DNA from: Purshia tridentata
Taxonomy: Eukaryota > Streptophyta > Magnoliopsida > Rosales > Rosaceae
DNA: 64,000 nt
Reading direction: 5' to 3'
Assembly: GCA_003254885.1 (NCBI GenBank)
Contig: QANT01007639.1
Span: 1-64,000, forward strand
Position numbers and translations under genes: made by a program. The notes beneath the pieces were generated by a model. It had not been told where the DNA came from. It did not search any database and worked only from the letters and a program-made list of their open reading frames with translations. Positions 24,977 through 34,191 of the stretch are shown here, piece after piece; the first letter of the stretch is position 1; each line of letters opens with the position of its first letter.

Positions 24977-26618
24977 ACCAGGAGCATCTTCAGAAGTGCA
25001 TGTGTCCCAATGTGAGCAAGTGCAGCTTTAATCCGATCATGCCCTTGAAGCTCATCAATATAGTGTGAAACACATTCCCCTTGCTCATAAGTTTCCACCA
25101 AAACAGCTGGATGCACAAGAGGATAACAAGGCTTTGGGAAAGAGACATCCCTCCAGCTACGAAAATTATAAATAAAGCGGCTCAAATGCGCAGCTTCCCT
25201 TGCAAGGTCAACTTGAGACATCATAAAAACAGAAAACTGCTGTACACTTTCATCCAATCTCCACCACTTTAAAGCAGGAATAAACTTTGACATTTTTGCT
25301 ACCATATTGATTATTTCAAAATCTCTCCTAATTGATTCACCAACGCCAGGATGTCTAACCTTTACAGCAACTACAATAGGCTTCGCCTTTTGACCAGGGT
25401 ATCGAAATCTCAAAGTAGCTCGATGCACTTGAGCAATACTTCCAGATGCTACTGGTGTCTCTTCAAAATTCTCAAAAATCTCATGGATTTTGCGGCCAAA
25501 TGCTCTTTCAATAGTTTTCCTCGTGAATGCAAAGCTATGTTCAGGAGCTTTGGTGTGAAGCTCTGAGAGCTTGGTGCATAAATCTCTAGGGAAGAGATCA
25601 GGCCGTGTAGCTGCCCATTGGCCCCATTTGATAAAAGCTGGACCTGCTCTTTCCAATGTACGAAGAACGACATGCAGCCAAAATCTCCTAAATTCAGGTC
25701 CACAGCAATCGGCAAAAGGAATCATTATTAAGCTTGGTGAGAACAAGATCCCTAGATAGAATGCTCTCAGTAACAAGATTACACCTTCGTAAACTGCAAA
25801 TATTAATGAGGTCACAAGAGCATGTCCATCTTGTGCACGCGTGTACAAACTATTCTGTGATGGGTAGTGGTCCGTTTCTGCCAAAGAGCTTTGTGCCAAT
25901 GCTAGCTTCCCACTTGTGAAGGCAAAAATACTGGGAAATAACATGTTAGAGCGAGTTATGGCCAGGCTGACTGCTTGAGCAATATTATGTATGCGGGAAA
26001 ATCTACGACCATTTAAAGAAAACTTTTGGGAGAGCCTTCTCCAAAGAAGTTGGGCATGATGTGACGCTGCACTTCTTGGTGGGATGACTGCAAAATTCCT
26101 GGACTGATTATGCTGCAAAAAACTCTTGGTGGTATTGTACAATGAGAATGGAGCATGTTCTCTAGTAAAAAGGCTATATTCCCGGTAAAATCTGTATTGC
26201 GGAAGACGTAGGCCAACTCTAGCAATTGTCCCATACTTGCCCGTTTGTCTCTGGCTTGTAAAAACGGAATTAGCAACTCTCCTAAAGTTTCTGAACGTCA
26301 AAAATCTGTGTTCCAAATGTCAACCCAATTAAATTAGCTAATACCCAATTACCCATTCATGGAGACAATTGAAAAACCAAATGGGCAGCACCCCCTTCCC
26401 ATTGTCAACATGAATTCATATATTAAAAGGATCCACTAAGCAACAATTACCCAAATCCAATTGTTGCACCACAAATCAATCCCTGAATAACGAATATATA
26501 CTCAAAAGCAATTCCTTTTTACTCACGAAAATGAATAACAAAAGCCTACCATACCTCAAACAAAAAATAGAGAAACCCAAAAAGAAGAACAAAGAAAAGC
26601 GACCACCGACCTTGACAT
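23364..26618 (-). CDS. UbiB/ABC1 atypical kinase (ADCK2-like)
   Basis: A protein-kinase-like member of the UbiB family, which supports ubiquinone or plastoquinone metabolism in mitochondria or plastids. Five coding exons in transcript order: 26618-26611 (8 nt, ATG TCA AG), 26305-24979, 24660-24388, 24057-23902 and 23483-23364. They give 627 aa. Family signatures are all present: the KxGQ motif in FIKWGQWAATRPDLFP, the Ala-rich loop ASGSIAQVHRA replacing a glycine loop, the lysine in VVAVKVRHPGV, the catalytic HADMHPGNILV, and LDVGM where canonical kinases have DFG. A hydrophobic stretch (SLIFAVYEGVILLLRAFYLG) precedes the KxGQ region. The long basic N-terminus fits an organellar targeting peptide. 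The start MSRFLTF was chosen because it alone joins the long exon in frame. An upstream ATG at 26692-26690 opens an overlapping uORF. Confidence 0.9.
24946..24973. repeat. (AT)n microsatellite next to a splice donor
   Basis: About 28 bp of alternating A and T starts a few bases inside the intron following the long exon of the UbiB-like gene. Length change here could affect donor recognition. Confidence 0.85.
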
Positions 26619-26692
26619 GGCGATTGAATCTGAAGGGAATTGGTTGGGGCTACGGTGTGCAGGAGGTGTAAAGTTGTAACAGTAGCCAGCAT
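26298..26692 (-). promoter_or_regulatory. Overlapping uORF in the leader of the UbiB-like kinase gene
   Basis: An ATG at 26692-26690 opens a frame of 29 codons (begins MLATVTTLHLLH). After splicing across the same intron as the main frame, it stops at 26300-26298 (TGA), seven codons' worth of bases beyond the main start. It is out of frame with the main CDS and overlaps its start codon. If the transcript begins upstream of 26692, ribosomes must leak past this ATG to make the kinase. The transcription start is not known. Confidence 0.5.
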
Positions 26693-26878
26693 TTTCTTCT
26701 CATGGACTCGGCCTTGGTTGTTGAAGCTGAAGGAGCTTTTTACGTTTCGTTTATGGTCAATGAGTTTTAGGGTTTGGGTTGCAGACAATGTAAGCGGCTG
26801 ATCAAAGCTTGGAAAGAGAAGCAGAAGGAGAAGGAGAAGGAGCAGGGGGGCCTTTGCCGTGGTGATTGGGTCTTTTCT

Positions 26879-26898
26879 TGGGCCCGCTCTCGTGGGCC
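26879..26898. promoter_or_regulatory. Paired site II (TGGGCC) elements, UbiB-like promoter
   Basis: TGGGCC occurs at 26879-26884 and 26893-26898, about 265-280 bp upstream of the kinase ATG. Site II motifs are TCP-binding elements common in promoters of nuclear genes for organellar proteins, which fits the gene's predicted role. The assignment rests on motif and position only. Confidence 0.4.
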
Positions 26899-27874
26899 TC
26901 AAGTAATGTTTTTGCCGACTTAACCCGTTCATAAATTCCTTCTGCCCATATATTTGGAGAGACCTTTTTTTTTTTTTTTTGCTTTTTGTTCAAAGGAAAA
27001 AGAGTCTCTTTTTAAATACATTTTTTCACAAATCATCCACCTGGACTATAACCCCGTCTGCCACCTAAATCTAGAAAAAATTGCAATGTCACGCCTCATC
27101 CAATTCTATCACTAAATTCGTTAAAAACAATGGTGTATTGGTCTTTTAAAAACATTGCAAATTTTGTTAAATTCCGATAGCAGATTGATTCAATTTTTAA
27201 TTTAAATGGTGAAGTGAAAACGAAATTACAGTTTAAGTGGGTGATTTGTAAAAAACCTTTAAAGAGACATATATGTACTACGAATCCATTTGAATTATAA
27301 TATGGGTATTGTTGATGCAAAAATTGGTAAGTCAATGTAACAACTTCAAGTAATTGACCTAGGTGCTTGCCTAGCCTTCTTTGTGGATGATCTGGAAGTT
27401 GTAGATTAGTTGTCTTGTTTAGGATCTTCAACAAGGGTGTGGTATGAACAATGATAAGCATAAGTAGCACCGGTGTGGTAGCAGTTGACTACGGTTCGAT
27501 GATTAAATCAGAGATGGGCAAATAGTGATGAAGGAGTAAGAATAAGAAAGAACAAAGCAAGAACAAGGTAAAAGCTTGGGAGAACCAAGAAGAAAAAGGT
27601 AAGAACTTCTGGGTTATCCTCTCAAGGCTTGTGCAAGTGTTTAAGGTTGTGAATGTGTGCACCTTGGTGTTGAGAAGGTTGTATTTATAGGTTGAAATAA
27701 GATAGAGAGGATATTTACCTGCATGTTGATGTATCAGAGATGAGGCCACACCTCAAGTTCATAACAATAGCATGCAGAGCTACCCATCAAAGTTGCATTG
27801 AGTGCAAGCATGGCTTTGTAATGGTTGATAGCTCCAGAAGTCCCATCTGCAGCAAGGATGTCAAAATTTATAAA

Positions 27875-28227
27875 GTGAGGTCATAGACACTTGAGTGTAG
27901 TTGAAAGTAGTATCTAGATATTTCGGAAGGCCCGTGATAATAAGATATTCGAGCCGAGTTGCACATATACCAATTTGTAAATTATCTAAATGTAGGATGT
28001 ATATTTCAATCTGTCGAACCGTGAAGGTGTTGTTCCCTTGTCTGAGCTAAACTGAACAATAATGGAGTGAGGTCATAGACACTTGAGTGTAGTTGAAAGT
28101 AATATCTAGATCTTTCGGAAAGCCCGTGATAATAAGATATTCGAGCCGAGTTGCACATATACCAATTTGTAAATTATCCAAATGTAGGATGTATATTTCA
28201 ATCTGTCGAACCGCGAAGGTGTTGTTC
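27875..28227. repeat. Direct repeat of 161 bp, period 192
   Basis: Copy 1 is 27875-28035 and copy 2 is 28067-28227. Both run from GTGAGGTCATAGACAC to GGTGTTGTTC with only a few differences. Copy 2 ends exactly where a TGTCACACCCC sequence begins at 28228, suggesting that an insertion or rearrangement cut it. Confidence 0.9.
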
Positions 28228-30290
28228 TGTCACACCCCAACCCGGAATTAAAGAGTAAATTCCGGATTAGGGAGTGAATCACACTCTAATTATAGAGTTA
28301 ACTTCTATAACCAGAATGTGATATGGAAAAATAAAATAAATTAAAATAAACTTCTTATTACAAACGAATTCAAACTTAATTACAACCGTAGTCTTTCTCC
28401 TGAACTTTACACCGCTCTCTTCTCCAATCACAATCGACCTCTAACTCGGCTCACTCTTAATCACAAAAACTTCTTCAAATCGGCTCCGTACTAACTCTCG
28501 ATTTAATTCCTGTAAAGTCTATGAGGGGGTGAGCTCAAACCAACGGCTCAGTAGGGACATAAGATCTTAACAAGCAGAATTGATCAAATTGAAGCTTTAA
28601 TGAAAAATATACAACATGCTATGAACAATATATAATATAATAATACTATTAATGCATGAATGTTATGCAACACTTCCCTGTTAAACCCATTGAAAAGTAA
28701 ATTGCATTATATCTTCATTTTAACCGCAATCAAAATGACAGATATCCTAACTTCGACCGCAACCGAAGGTCCCAATGCGCCTTAGGCGTGTTAGATCGTT
28801 TTATCAGCCGCAACTGAAGGGGCTTCACTCCCCGCGCACACTACAAATTTAAGATATAACACCCAATCCCTACTCACCACAGGCTTCACTCCCTGCGCAC
28901 ACTACGAATTTAAAATACAATACCCAATCCCTACTCACCACTGCTCCATACTCAATGATTCATAATTCACGTTCAAATATATGCACATTTAGATAAATGC
29001 ACATAATTATATATATAATATCTAACTAATTCACATAATAATCAAGTAATTCAAGTAGTCAGGTAATTCACGTAATAGCACACATGCATAGTTTCTCAAC
29101 AAAGATTCAATATAACCAAATCACAAGTTAAGGTTCCCCAGATCCCCCTACCTCGATCTTGCGCTTTTGCTTTCTTTACAATTACCCCGGTCTCGTAACT
29201 GTCGTCCAATCCTAATCTCATACAAGAAATTACAAGAAAACCTTAATTAGATAAATAAATAAAATTGCTCACTCTCTATTTCTAGTGTGTGTAGTGCACC
29301 TCTCAAACTTTCGGGTGTCGAATCGTAAAACGGAGCCTACTAACTGACTCGGAATCGAAAATTGAGTGGGAATAGACCTTTTTCCGGCGACGGGGCCACC
29401 GGAAACCACCACACGCGCTACCACGAGCCGGCGGTGTAAGTGCGGGTCCCGGTTACTGTTCATCGTCTTCCCCAAAAACACCCCTGTTTTCTGCAACTTC
29501 CAGATTTTTTTCTTAACTTTGGGCCTTCATTTAACCTATCAAATCACCTCCGATTTCTACAAATTTATACTTGTTGGAAAGTTCTACATCTCCTCTTCAA
29601 TAACCATTTAAAGCCTACTCAAATCCAACGGTTAGATTTGAAGATATTTAAGCCTAAAGTAGAGTACTCGAAACTGTCCAGTTTTTCCAAAAATTTCCAG
29701 ATTTCTTCAAACTCATCTCCCTTCCGTTCTTACTACCCAAATAGGTTCTGAAGGCTGAGAAATGATCAATCATCACTTATTTAGCAATTTAAATCAATGA
29801 ATTCATCAAAACCCAGATTGAACCATAAACTCAATTTTTCCAATTTTACTCCACATACTCCAAATCCGAAAACCAACCTTTCCAACCTTTAAATTCTAGG
29901 TCTCTCGTGCTTACACAACCTAACTAATGCAGTAAACAGAATTAAATTCGAAATGCTCTAAGAATAGGGCAGGAGAAGCTTACCTTTTCTTCCCCTGTGT
30001 ACTGCCTCTTCTCTTCCTTTCTCTCTCTCCTTCTCTGCTCAACCTCTCTCTCTTTCTCTCTCTCTCAGTTTTCCTCTATCTTCTCTAGTTTCGAAATTTT
30101 AGAGCTGAGTTTTTTTTTACTAACCAGTTGCTGCGTTTGTTCCAAATGATGTCTAACCTTTCAATTAATCACACCAGCACTGCCTGCACCGCACACCGCT
30201 TCAGAAATATTAATGTTAACACTAATACACTCAGCCACCTCCCAACGGTCCAATACCAACTTCTGAAACCTGGTAGAAGTGGTTGGATAC
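28228..30290. mobile_element. Possible non-autonomous mobile element, family unknown
   Basis: It starts abruptly with TGTCACACCCCAACCC at the end of a direct-repeat copy. It has no coding potential, contains internal repeats and a long pyrimidine-rich stretch, and is unlike the surrounding DNA. The far end near 30290 is a guess. No matched terminal repeats or target duplication were found by eye, so class and boundaries are open. Confidence 0.25.
28821..28942. repeat. 61-bp tandem repeat, two units
   Basis: Units at 28821-28881 and 28882-28942 share GGCTTCACTCCC, GCGCACACTAC and CCCAATCCCTACTCACCAC with a handful of mismatches. They lie inside the possible mobile element. Confidence 0.85.
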
Positions 30291-30723
30291 CAGCCTGTAA
30301 GTATTAATCTTAAATTTTTTTTTTTTTGTCATGAAAATAATAATACTATATTTTCTATAAATACAATATTAAAATAATTACTAATATAACATAATACTAC
30401 TTAAATAAACTTAATTAAACACAATATTTATTAGCTAAAATCAGTTATTACATTGATATATGAAATGGTCACATTTATAGGTAATTATAACAACTTGTTG
30501 TTTATTATACCTATTACATCATCGGGTCGATTAAACAATAATGATCAATAAAGGATATGATAATTATTTTATGAAAAGATGACCTACTAATTTTTTGGTT
30601 CCACATTTCATTCCTCTTTTTTTTTCCTTTTTTTTTTGCGTGTGTGTGGGGAAAGGTATATGAAATCTTGTGGCGACCAGAAAGCCCAAATATGTTGCTG
30701 AATTTGGTCCAGCTATAAACCTA

Positions 30724-30771
30724 AGCCCAAAATCAAAAGCGAAGGCCCAACCTAGTTTTGGGCTTTGGGCC
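30724..30771 (+). promoter_or_regulatory. Cluster of four site II elements, bTHXc promoter
   Basis: AGCCCA (30724-30729), GGCCCA (30744-30749), TGGGCT (30759-30764) and TGGGCC (30766-30771) lie within 48 bp, 120-170 bp before the ATG of the plastid ribosomal protein gene. Clustered TGGGCY motifs are typical of plant ribosomal-protein promoters and are bound by TCP factors. Confidence 0.6.
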
Positions 30772-30891
30772 TTTTGAAGTAAAATGCCGAACTCCGAAGG
30801 AGAGTCGCAGACAAATATAAACTAGAGAATTAGGCAAACGGTCTCTTAAACTTCCCTCGAAAACCTTATCCGTTTTTCTCAAGCTTCGACC

Positions 30892-31497
30892 ATGGCGTCA
30901 CTGTTACTCGGAGCTCTCCCAATCCCCTCTCCATCGTTCGCTTTGGGGTCTCGCATTTCGTTTTCTCAATCTGAAGCTCTAGCCACCACTTCTCTCCCCT
31001 CTTTCTCTGCTTCGCTCTCAATTTCCACAGCTACTACACCAATCCCCTCAGGTACACGTAAATTCGAAACCTTCTCTCGCTCTTTCTTGCTTTCTCTTAA
31101 ACATATGCATATATATATGTGAGTGCATCGTGTATATATATATATGCCCTAATTTTTTGTGTTCTGCTGCTTCAGTGTACTGTGGCAGAGGCGATAAGAA
31201 AACTGAAAGAGGAAAGCGTTTCAATCACTCTTTTGGCAATGTGAGTCCTTTTTCTGATTTTGACCGCTTCATCATCATCTTCTGCTTATGAATTTCATCA
31301 TTATACTGAAATATTTTTTTTTGTTCATTTTGAATTTTTCTATAAAAAAAAAAATTGAACTATAGGCGAGGCCTCGGAACAAGAACAAAGGGAGAGGACC
31401 ACCTAGGGTTCCGGTGCCTTCGGCTCCCCCTAAGAAAGATAAGTTTGACGACGATACGATTGTCAAGGTTGAAATTGATGAGTCCTTGTTGTCTTAG
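30892..31497 (+). CDS. PSRP4: Plastid 30S ribosomal protein bTHXc (S31/PSRP4)
   Basis: A small basic protein of the chloroplast small ribosomal subunit, related to bacterial THX. Three exons (30892-31051, 31176-31240, 31366-31497) give 118 aa. The first exon encodes a Ser/Thr/Ala-rich transit peptide of roughly 53 residues with almost no acidic residues. The mature part begins near [15 protein letters not shown] and carries the family core [19 protein letters not shown]. An acidic C-terminal tail ([16 protein letters not shown]) follows. Length and domain order match plant homologues. A site II cluster just upstream suggests coordinated control with other ribosomal-protein genes. Confidence 0.94.
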
Positions 31498-31928
31498 CTA
31501 AGCTAACGCAGCCCAATCTCTTTCATTTCGATTAATTTTGTAATTTATGAAACCTTTTATTGCTTTATTTTGTAACTCTTTGGTTTGGCTTGCTATTAAT
31601 AAATTACGCTTTAAAACTTCAATTGTCTTGTAGTATTTAGTTTTCCTTATACTTTGTGCTTTACTTATTTATTAATTGTGTGAAATTTTGGATAGGCTAC
31701 TAACTTGTTCCAATCTTGTCTTTTTGGACACAAAACCTTCCTGGGAACACATGGTAGGAAAATTTTGTTTTCTATTGCCGGCTTTCAACATTCTTTATAG
31801 TTTATAGGTAGTTATTGCCGTCTGAGTCCGTCTGTTGGTATTTCCTTAACTCTTCTGCTGCTTCTTCATAAACCTGCATTTTTGTGTCTACCCATTTATG
31901 TCATTTATAACCCAAAACCTTTAGGACT
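31498..31928. other. Spacer, 3' end of bTHXc gene and leader of next gene
   Basis: Nothing coding was recognised. Both flanking genes are on the plus strand. Confidence 0.5.
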
Positions 31929-32543
31929 ATGATGATATCGGAGATAACCGAAGCAAATGATGATGAGAACAGTTGTTTTCTTGATCCAGAAGTTCAAAAA
32001 GAAAAGATAAGGCGGATTGTAGAGTATCAGAAATCTCTTTATCGGTCTTCATCTTCGTCATCTTCCTTCTCTTCCTCATCTGCTTCCTGCTCCTCGTTCA
32101 CCTCATCTCGGAAAAGTAGCAGTTTGTTAAGTTTGATGAAAGGAGGAAACACATCTTTGAGGAGATTATTTGACATGGAGCATACAAGTTTGGCAAACCA
32201 TTTTGAGGATTTCAGTGGCTCCTCTATAATTAAGCCTATCCTTCTGTGGGGCAGTGATACCGACAATGAACATGAAATTCATGATCCCTGGACATCCATC
32301 AAGCAGTATGGACCCAGAAATGATTCTAGGATTGATGGGCAAAGTAAGCTTTGCTCTGATGGTAGCTTCATGGATGGAGAGTACGGCTTTTGGAATAGAG
32401 AGGTAAGAATCGCCAACCGCAAGCTGACTAGGAAAAAATCCTTTAGGAGACTGCCCGGATTTGGCTTATGGAGATGCGGAGGATTTAGACTGAGATTGAG
32501 GTTGAGACGGCTTAGGGTTGCTTTTTGTGGAAGAAAATACTGA
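31929..32543 (+). CDS. Uncharacterised Ser-rich plant protein, 204 aa
   Basis: An uninterrupted frame from a double ATG at 31929. I do not recognise the family. The acidic N-terminus contains DPEVQKEKIRRIVEYQKSLY, which reads like an amphipathic helix. A long Ser tract follows (residues about 39-65), then a central region with a possible LLWGSDTDNEHEIHDPW segment, and a very basic, Arg-rich C-terminus (RKLTRKKSFRRL, FRLRLRLRRLR). Codon use and domain-like alternation suggest a real gene. It sits between two genes with conserved order in other dicots, and in the same orientation as bTHXc. A nuclear or RNA-associated role is possible from the basic tail but unproven. Confidence 0.65.
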   Translation: MMISEITEANDDENSCFLDPEVQKEKIRRIVEYQKSLYRSSSSSSSFSSSSASCSSFTSSRKSSSLLSLMKGGNTSLRRLFDMEHTSLANHFEDFSGSSIIKPILLWGSDTDNEHEIHDPWTSIKQYGPRNDSRIDGQSKLCSDGSFMDGEYGFWNREVRIANRKLTRKKSFRRLPGFGLWRCGGFRLRLRLRRLRVAFCGRKY

Positions 32544-32928
32544 TACCAGTCTGCAGACTTGTAATACATGAACCTCATTTACTTTTTAAAAAAAAATTAA
32601 AGAAAAGAGAAGAGTTAGCTTTTGTGGACATATTGAAACAGGGAATGTCCATCATAATTTGTTTACACAACTGAGATTTACAGTCAAACAACGATTTTCT
32701 TTACACAGGGGCACAAGATTCAAAATGAAAGGAAGAACCAAATAAAAAAACTATGTATAAATGAAAAAAAGGAAAAGAGCAAAATTTCATAGCTCTTGAA
32801 CGATAGGTAATTCCAGAAACAGAGTATATACTAACAAATGGGAAGTATTAATTTCCAGTCTGCGACTTTGCCACAGTTGGTGTTATAAGATTAAAGATAC
32901 TTCACCATCTGTTAGCGGGGAAAATTGT
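32544..32928. other. Convergent 3' spacer
   Basis: 3' ends of the Ser-rich protein gene (plus strand) and the glycosyltransferase gene (minus strand). No other signal was seen. Confidence 0.5.
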
Positions 32929-34191
32929 TTAAGAAGTATATATGTCTTTGCAAATGACACAGTGATCGGAGATTAATCTGTGCATGATGCTTCCCTGTTC
33001 GATTACTACTCTGCTACTTTGTTTGTTCCATAGGTGTACCCCATAAGTCTGGCCTCTAAGCTGAAGCAGCTTTGCTTTTACCCATCGTGAATCAGCCTCC
33101 TCTTCTGGCTTCTTAAATAGTCCCCCTATTCTTGTCCAATCCACTGGGTAGAAGGCCATAGGTGGCAGAATTGTGAAGTTATAACCAGGTCGGTTTTCCA
33201 CCCTCTGGACCACTCTGGAAACTAGGTAGGGTCCATTGTGCCCCCATTTATTTCCATCAAAAGTCAAGGCAAATTCCTCCATGAATTTGTGCAGAAGAGG
33301 ATGATTCATATCAAATACCAGAACTGCATTATTCAACCTCGTCCAGTTTTTTGATGCCACATCTATACTCTGTGCACCAATTGAGTTCCTCATCCCCAAG
33401 AATGATTTCAAAACGATGAAATCTGTGTCCAGGTAAACACCTCCATACTTGTATAGAATTGCTAGTCTCACTAAATTTGACAGATTCTGGGCTAATGGAA
33501 TCTCACCCGGGTCTTTGTTGCCTTTCTTCATCTCAGCAAACCAAGCTTCAGCTGGGGTGTTCTTGAACAGAAATGATAGGTCTGGTGTCACTGCATGAAC
33601 CTTGAACCCATGGTCTTGCAGTGGTTTCAGAATCCTGTAACCTCGCTGGGAGTCCATGGTTCTTGAGAGAATCATCAAGCATCCACGAGGGTGGGCTCTG
33701 AAAAGACTCTCCATTGACAAGAACTCTCTGCTTCCGAAAAACTGTGCTGGGGAAATCCATGTCATGAAGAACTGACCCTCACACTCAGGGTCAAAGAATT
33801 CCAGAATGCGACGATGGAACTGCCGTGCAGACTTGTCTGATTTGAAAATCTTAATTTCCGGCAGCTTTTTCTGAAACCAAGCAATTCTTTCTTCTTCTGT
33901 GACATTGAAAGGAGCAACAAAAGGACTTGTGTTTTCTCCTCCAACTTCAGGGAGCTCTTCCTGCATAGAACGCAGGGCTCGATTAATATCAGACTTGATG
34001 AATTGGCCTTCAGTACTGTAAGTCTGCAGCACCTGAGAAATAGCATGATCCTTTAAATCAACTGATTGTTGGGAGTCATTGTAGATGATACAATCAGAAT
34101 AGATGACGAAGACGATTGCAGCTAGTGAGAGAGTACAGAAGATATGGAACTTGGCAAGGCTGAGTAGCCGGCTGTCAATTTTGCTCATCAT
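32929..34191 (-). CDS. Alpha-1,4-glycosyltransferase family protein (GT32-like, DXD plus Gb3-synthase-like domain)
   Basis: A type II Golgi glycosyltransferase of 420 aa in one exon, using UDP-sugar; acceptor unknown. The start is the first of two adjacent ATGs at 34191-34186. The frame stays open 54 codons further upstream but only to a TTG. A single membrane anchor (HIFCTLSLAAIVFVIYSDCI) lies near residues 15-35. The donor-binding block is NLVRLAILYKYGGVYLDTDFIVLKS, with the DTD metal-binding motif. Downstream, NNAVLVFDMNHPLLHKFMEE and WGHNGPYLVSRV mark the Gb3-synthase-like C-terminal domain. Potential N-glycosylation sites (for example NVT and NLS) fit a luminal enzyme. Homologues are annotated as lactosylceramide galactosyltransferase-like, but plants lack that substrate context, so the reaction remains unknown. 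Confidence 0.9.
   Translation of the reverse strand: MMSKIDSRLLSLAKFHIFCTLSLAAIVFVIYSDCIIYNDSQQSVDLKDHAISQVLQTYSTEGQFIKSDINRALRSMQEELPEVGGENTSPFVAPFNVTEEERIAWFQKKLPEIKIFKSDKSARQFHRRILEFFDPECEGQFFMTWISPAQFFGSREFLSMESLFRAHPRGCLMILSRTMDSQRGYRILKPLQDHGFKVHAVTPDLSFLFKNTPAEAWFAEMKKGNKDPGEIPLAQNLSNLVRLAILYKYGGVYLDTDFIVLKSFLGMRNSIGAQSIDVASKNWTRLNNAVLVFDMNHPLLHKFMEEFALTFDGNKWGHNGPYLVSRVVQRVENRPGYNFTILPPMAFYPVDWTRIGGLFKKPEEEADSRWVKAKLLQLRGQTYGVHLWNKQSSRVVIEQGSIMHRLISDHCVICKDIYTS

Larger units (their letters stand above)
26899..30723. other. Gene-free, repeat-rich region
   Basis: No host gene was seen. From 27270 to 27770, the minus strand has a TATAAATA box followed by an open but motif-free stretch, and a CATCAACA end at 27310 that could be an LTR-like terminus. 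No partner end or target duplication was found. Separate entries cover the 192-bp tandem repeat, the 61-bp repeat and a possible mobile element. A (CT)n-rich stretch lies near 30018-30070. Confidence 0.5.

Noticed and set aside
24979-26316. Single-exon start for the UbiB-like kinase at 26316
   Set aside because: That codon is TTG. The base context CACAG|ATTTTTG at 26305 is a splice acceptor, and the ATG exon at 26618-26611 joins it in frame to give MSRFLTF.
27489-27749. 86-codon minus-strand frame with hydrophobic Leu-rich stretch
   Set aside because: It has no start context, family motif or paralogue. It lies next to a TATAAATA box and may belong to an LTR-like remnant, but no matching second end or target duplication was found.
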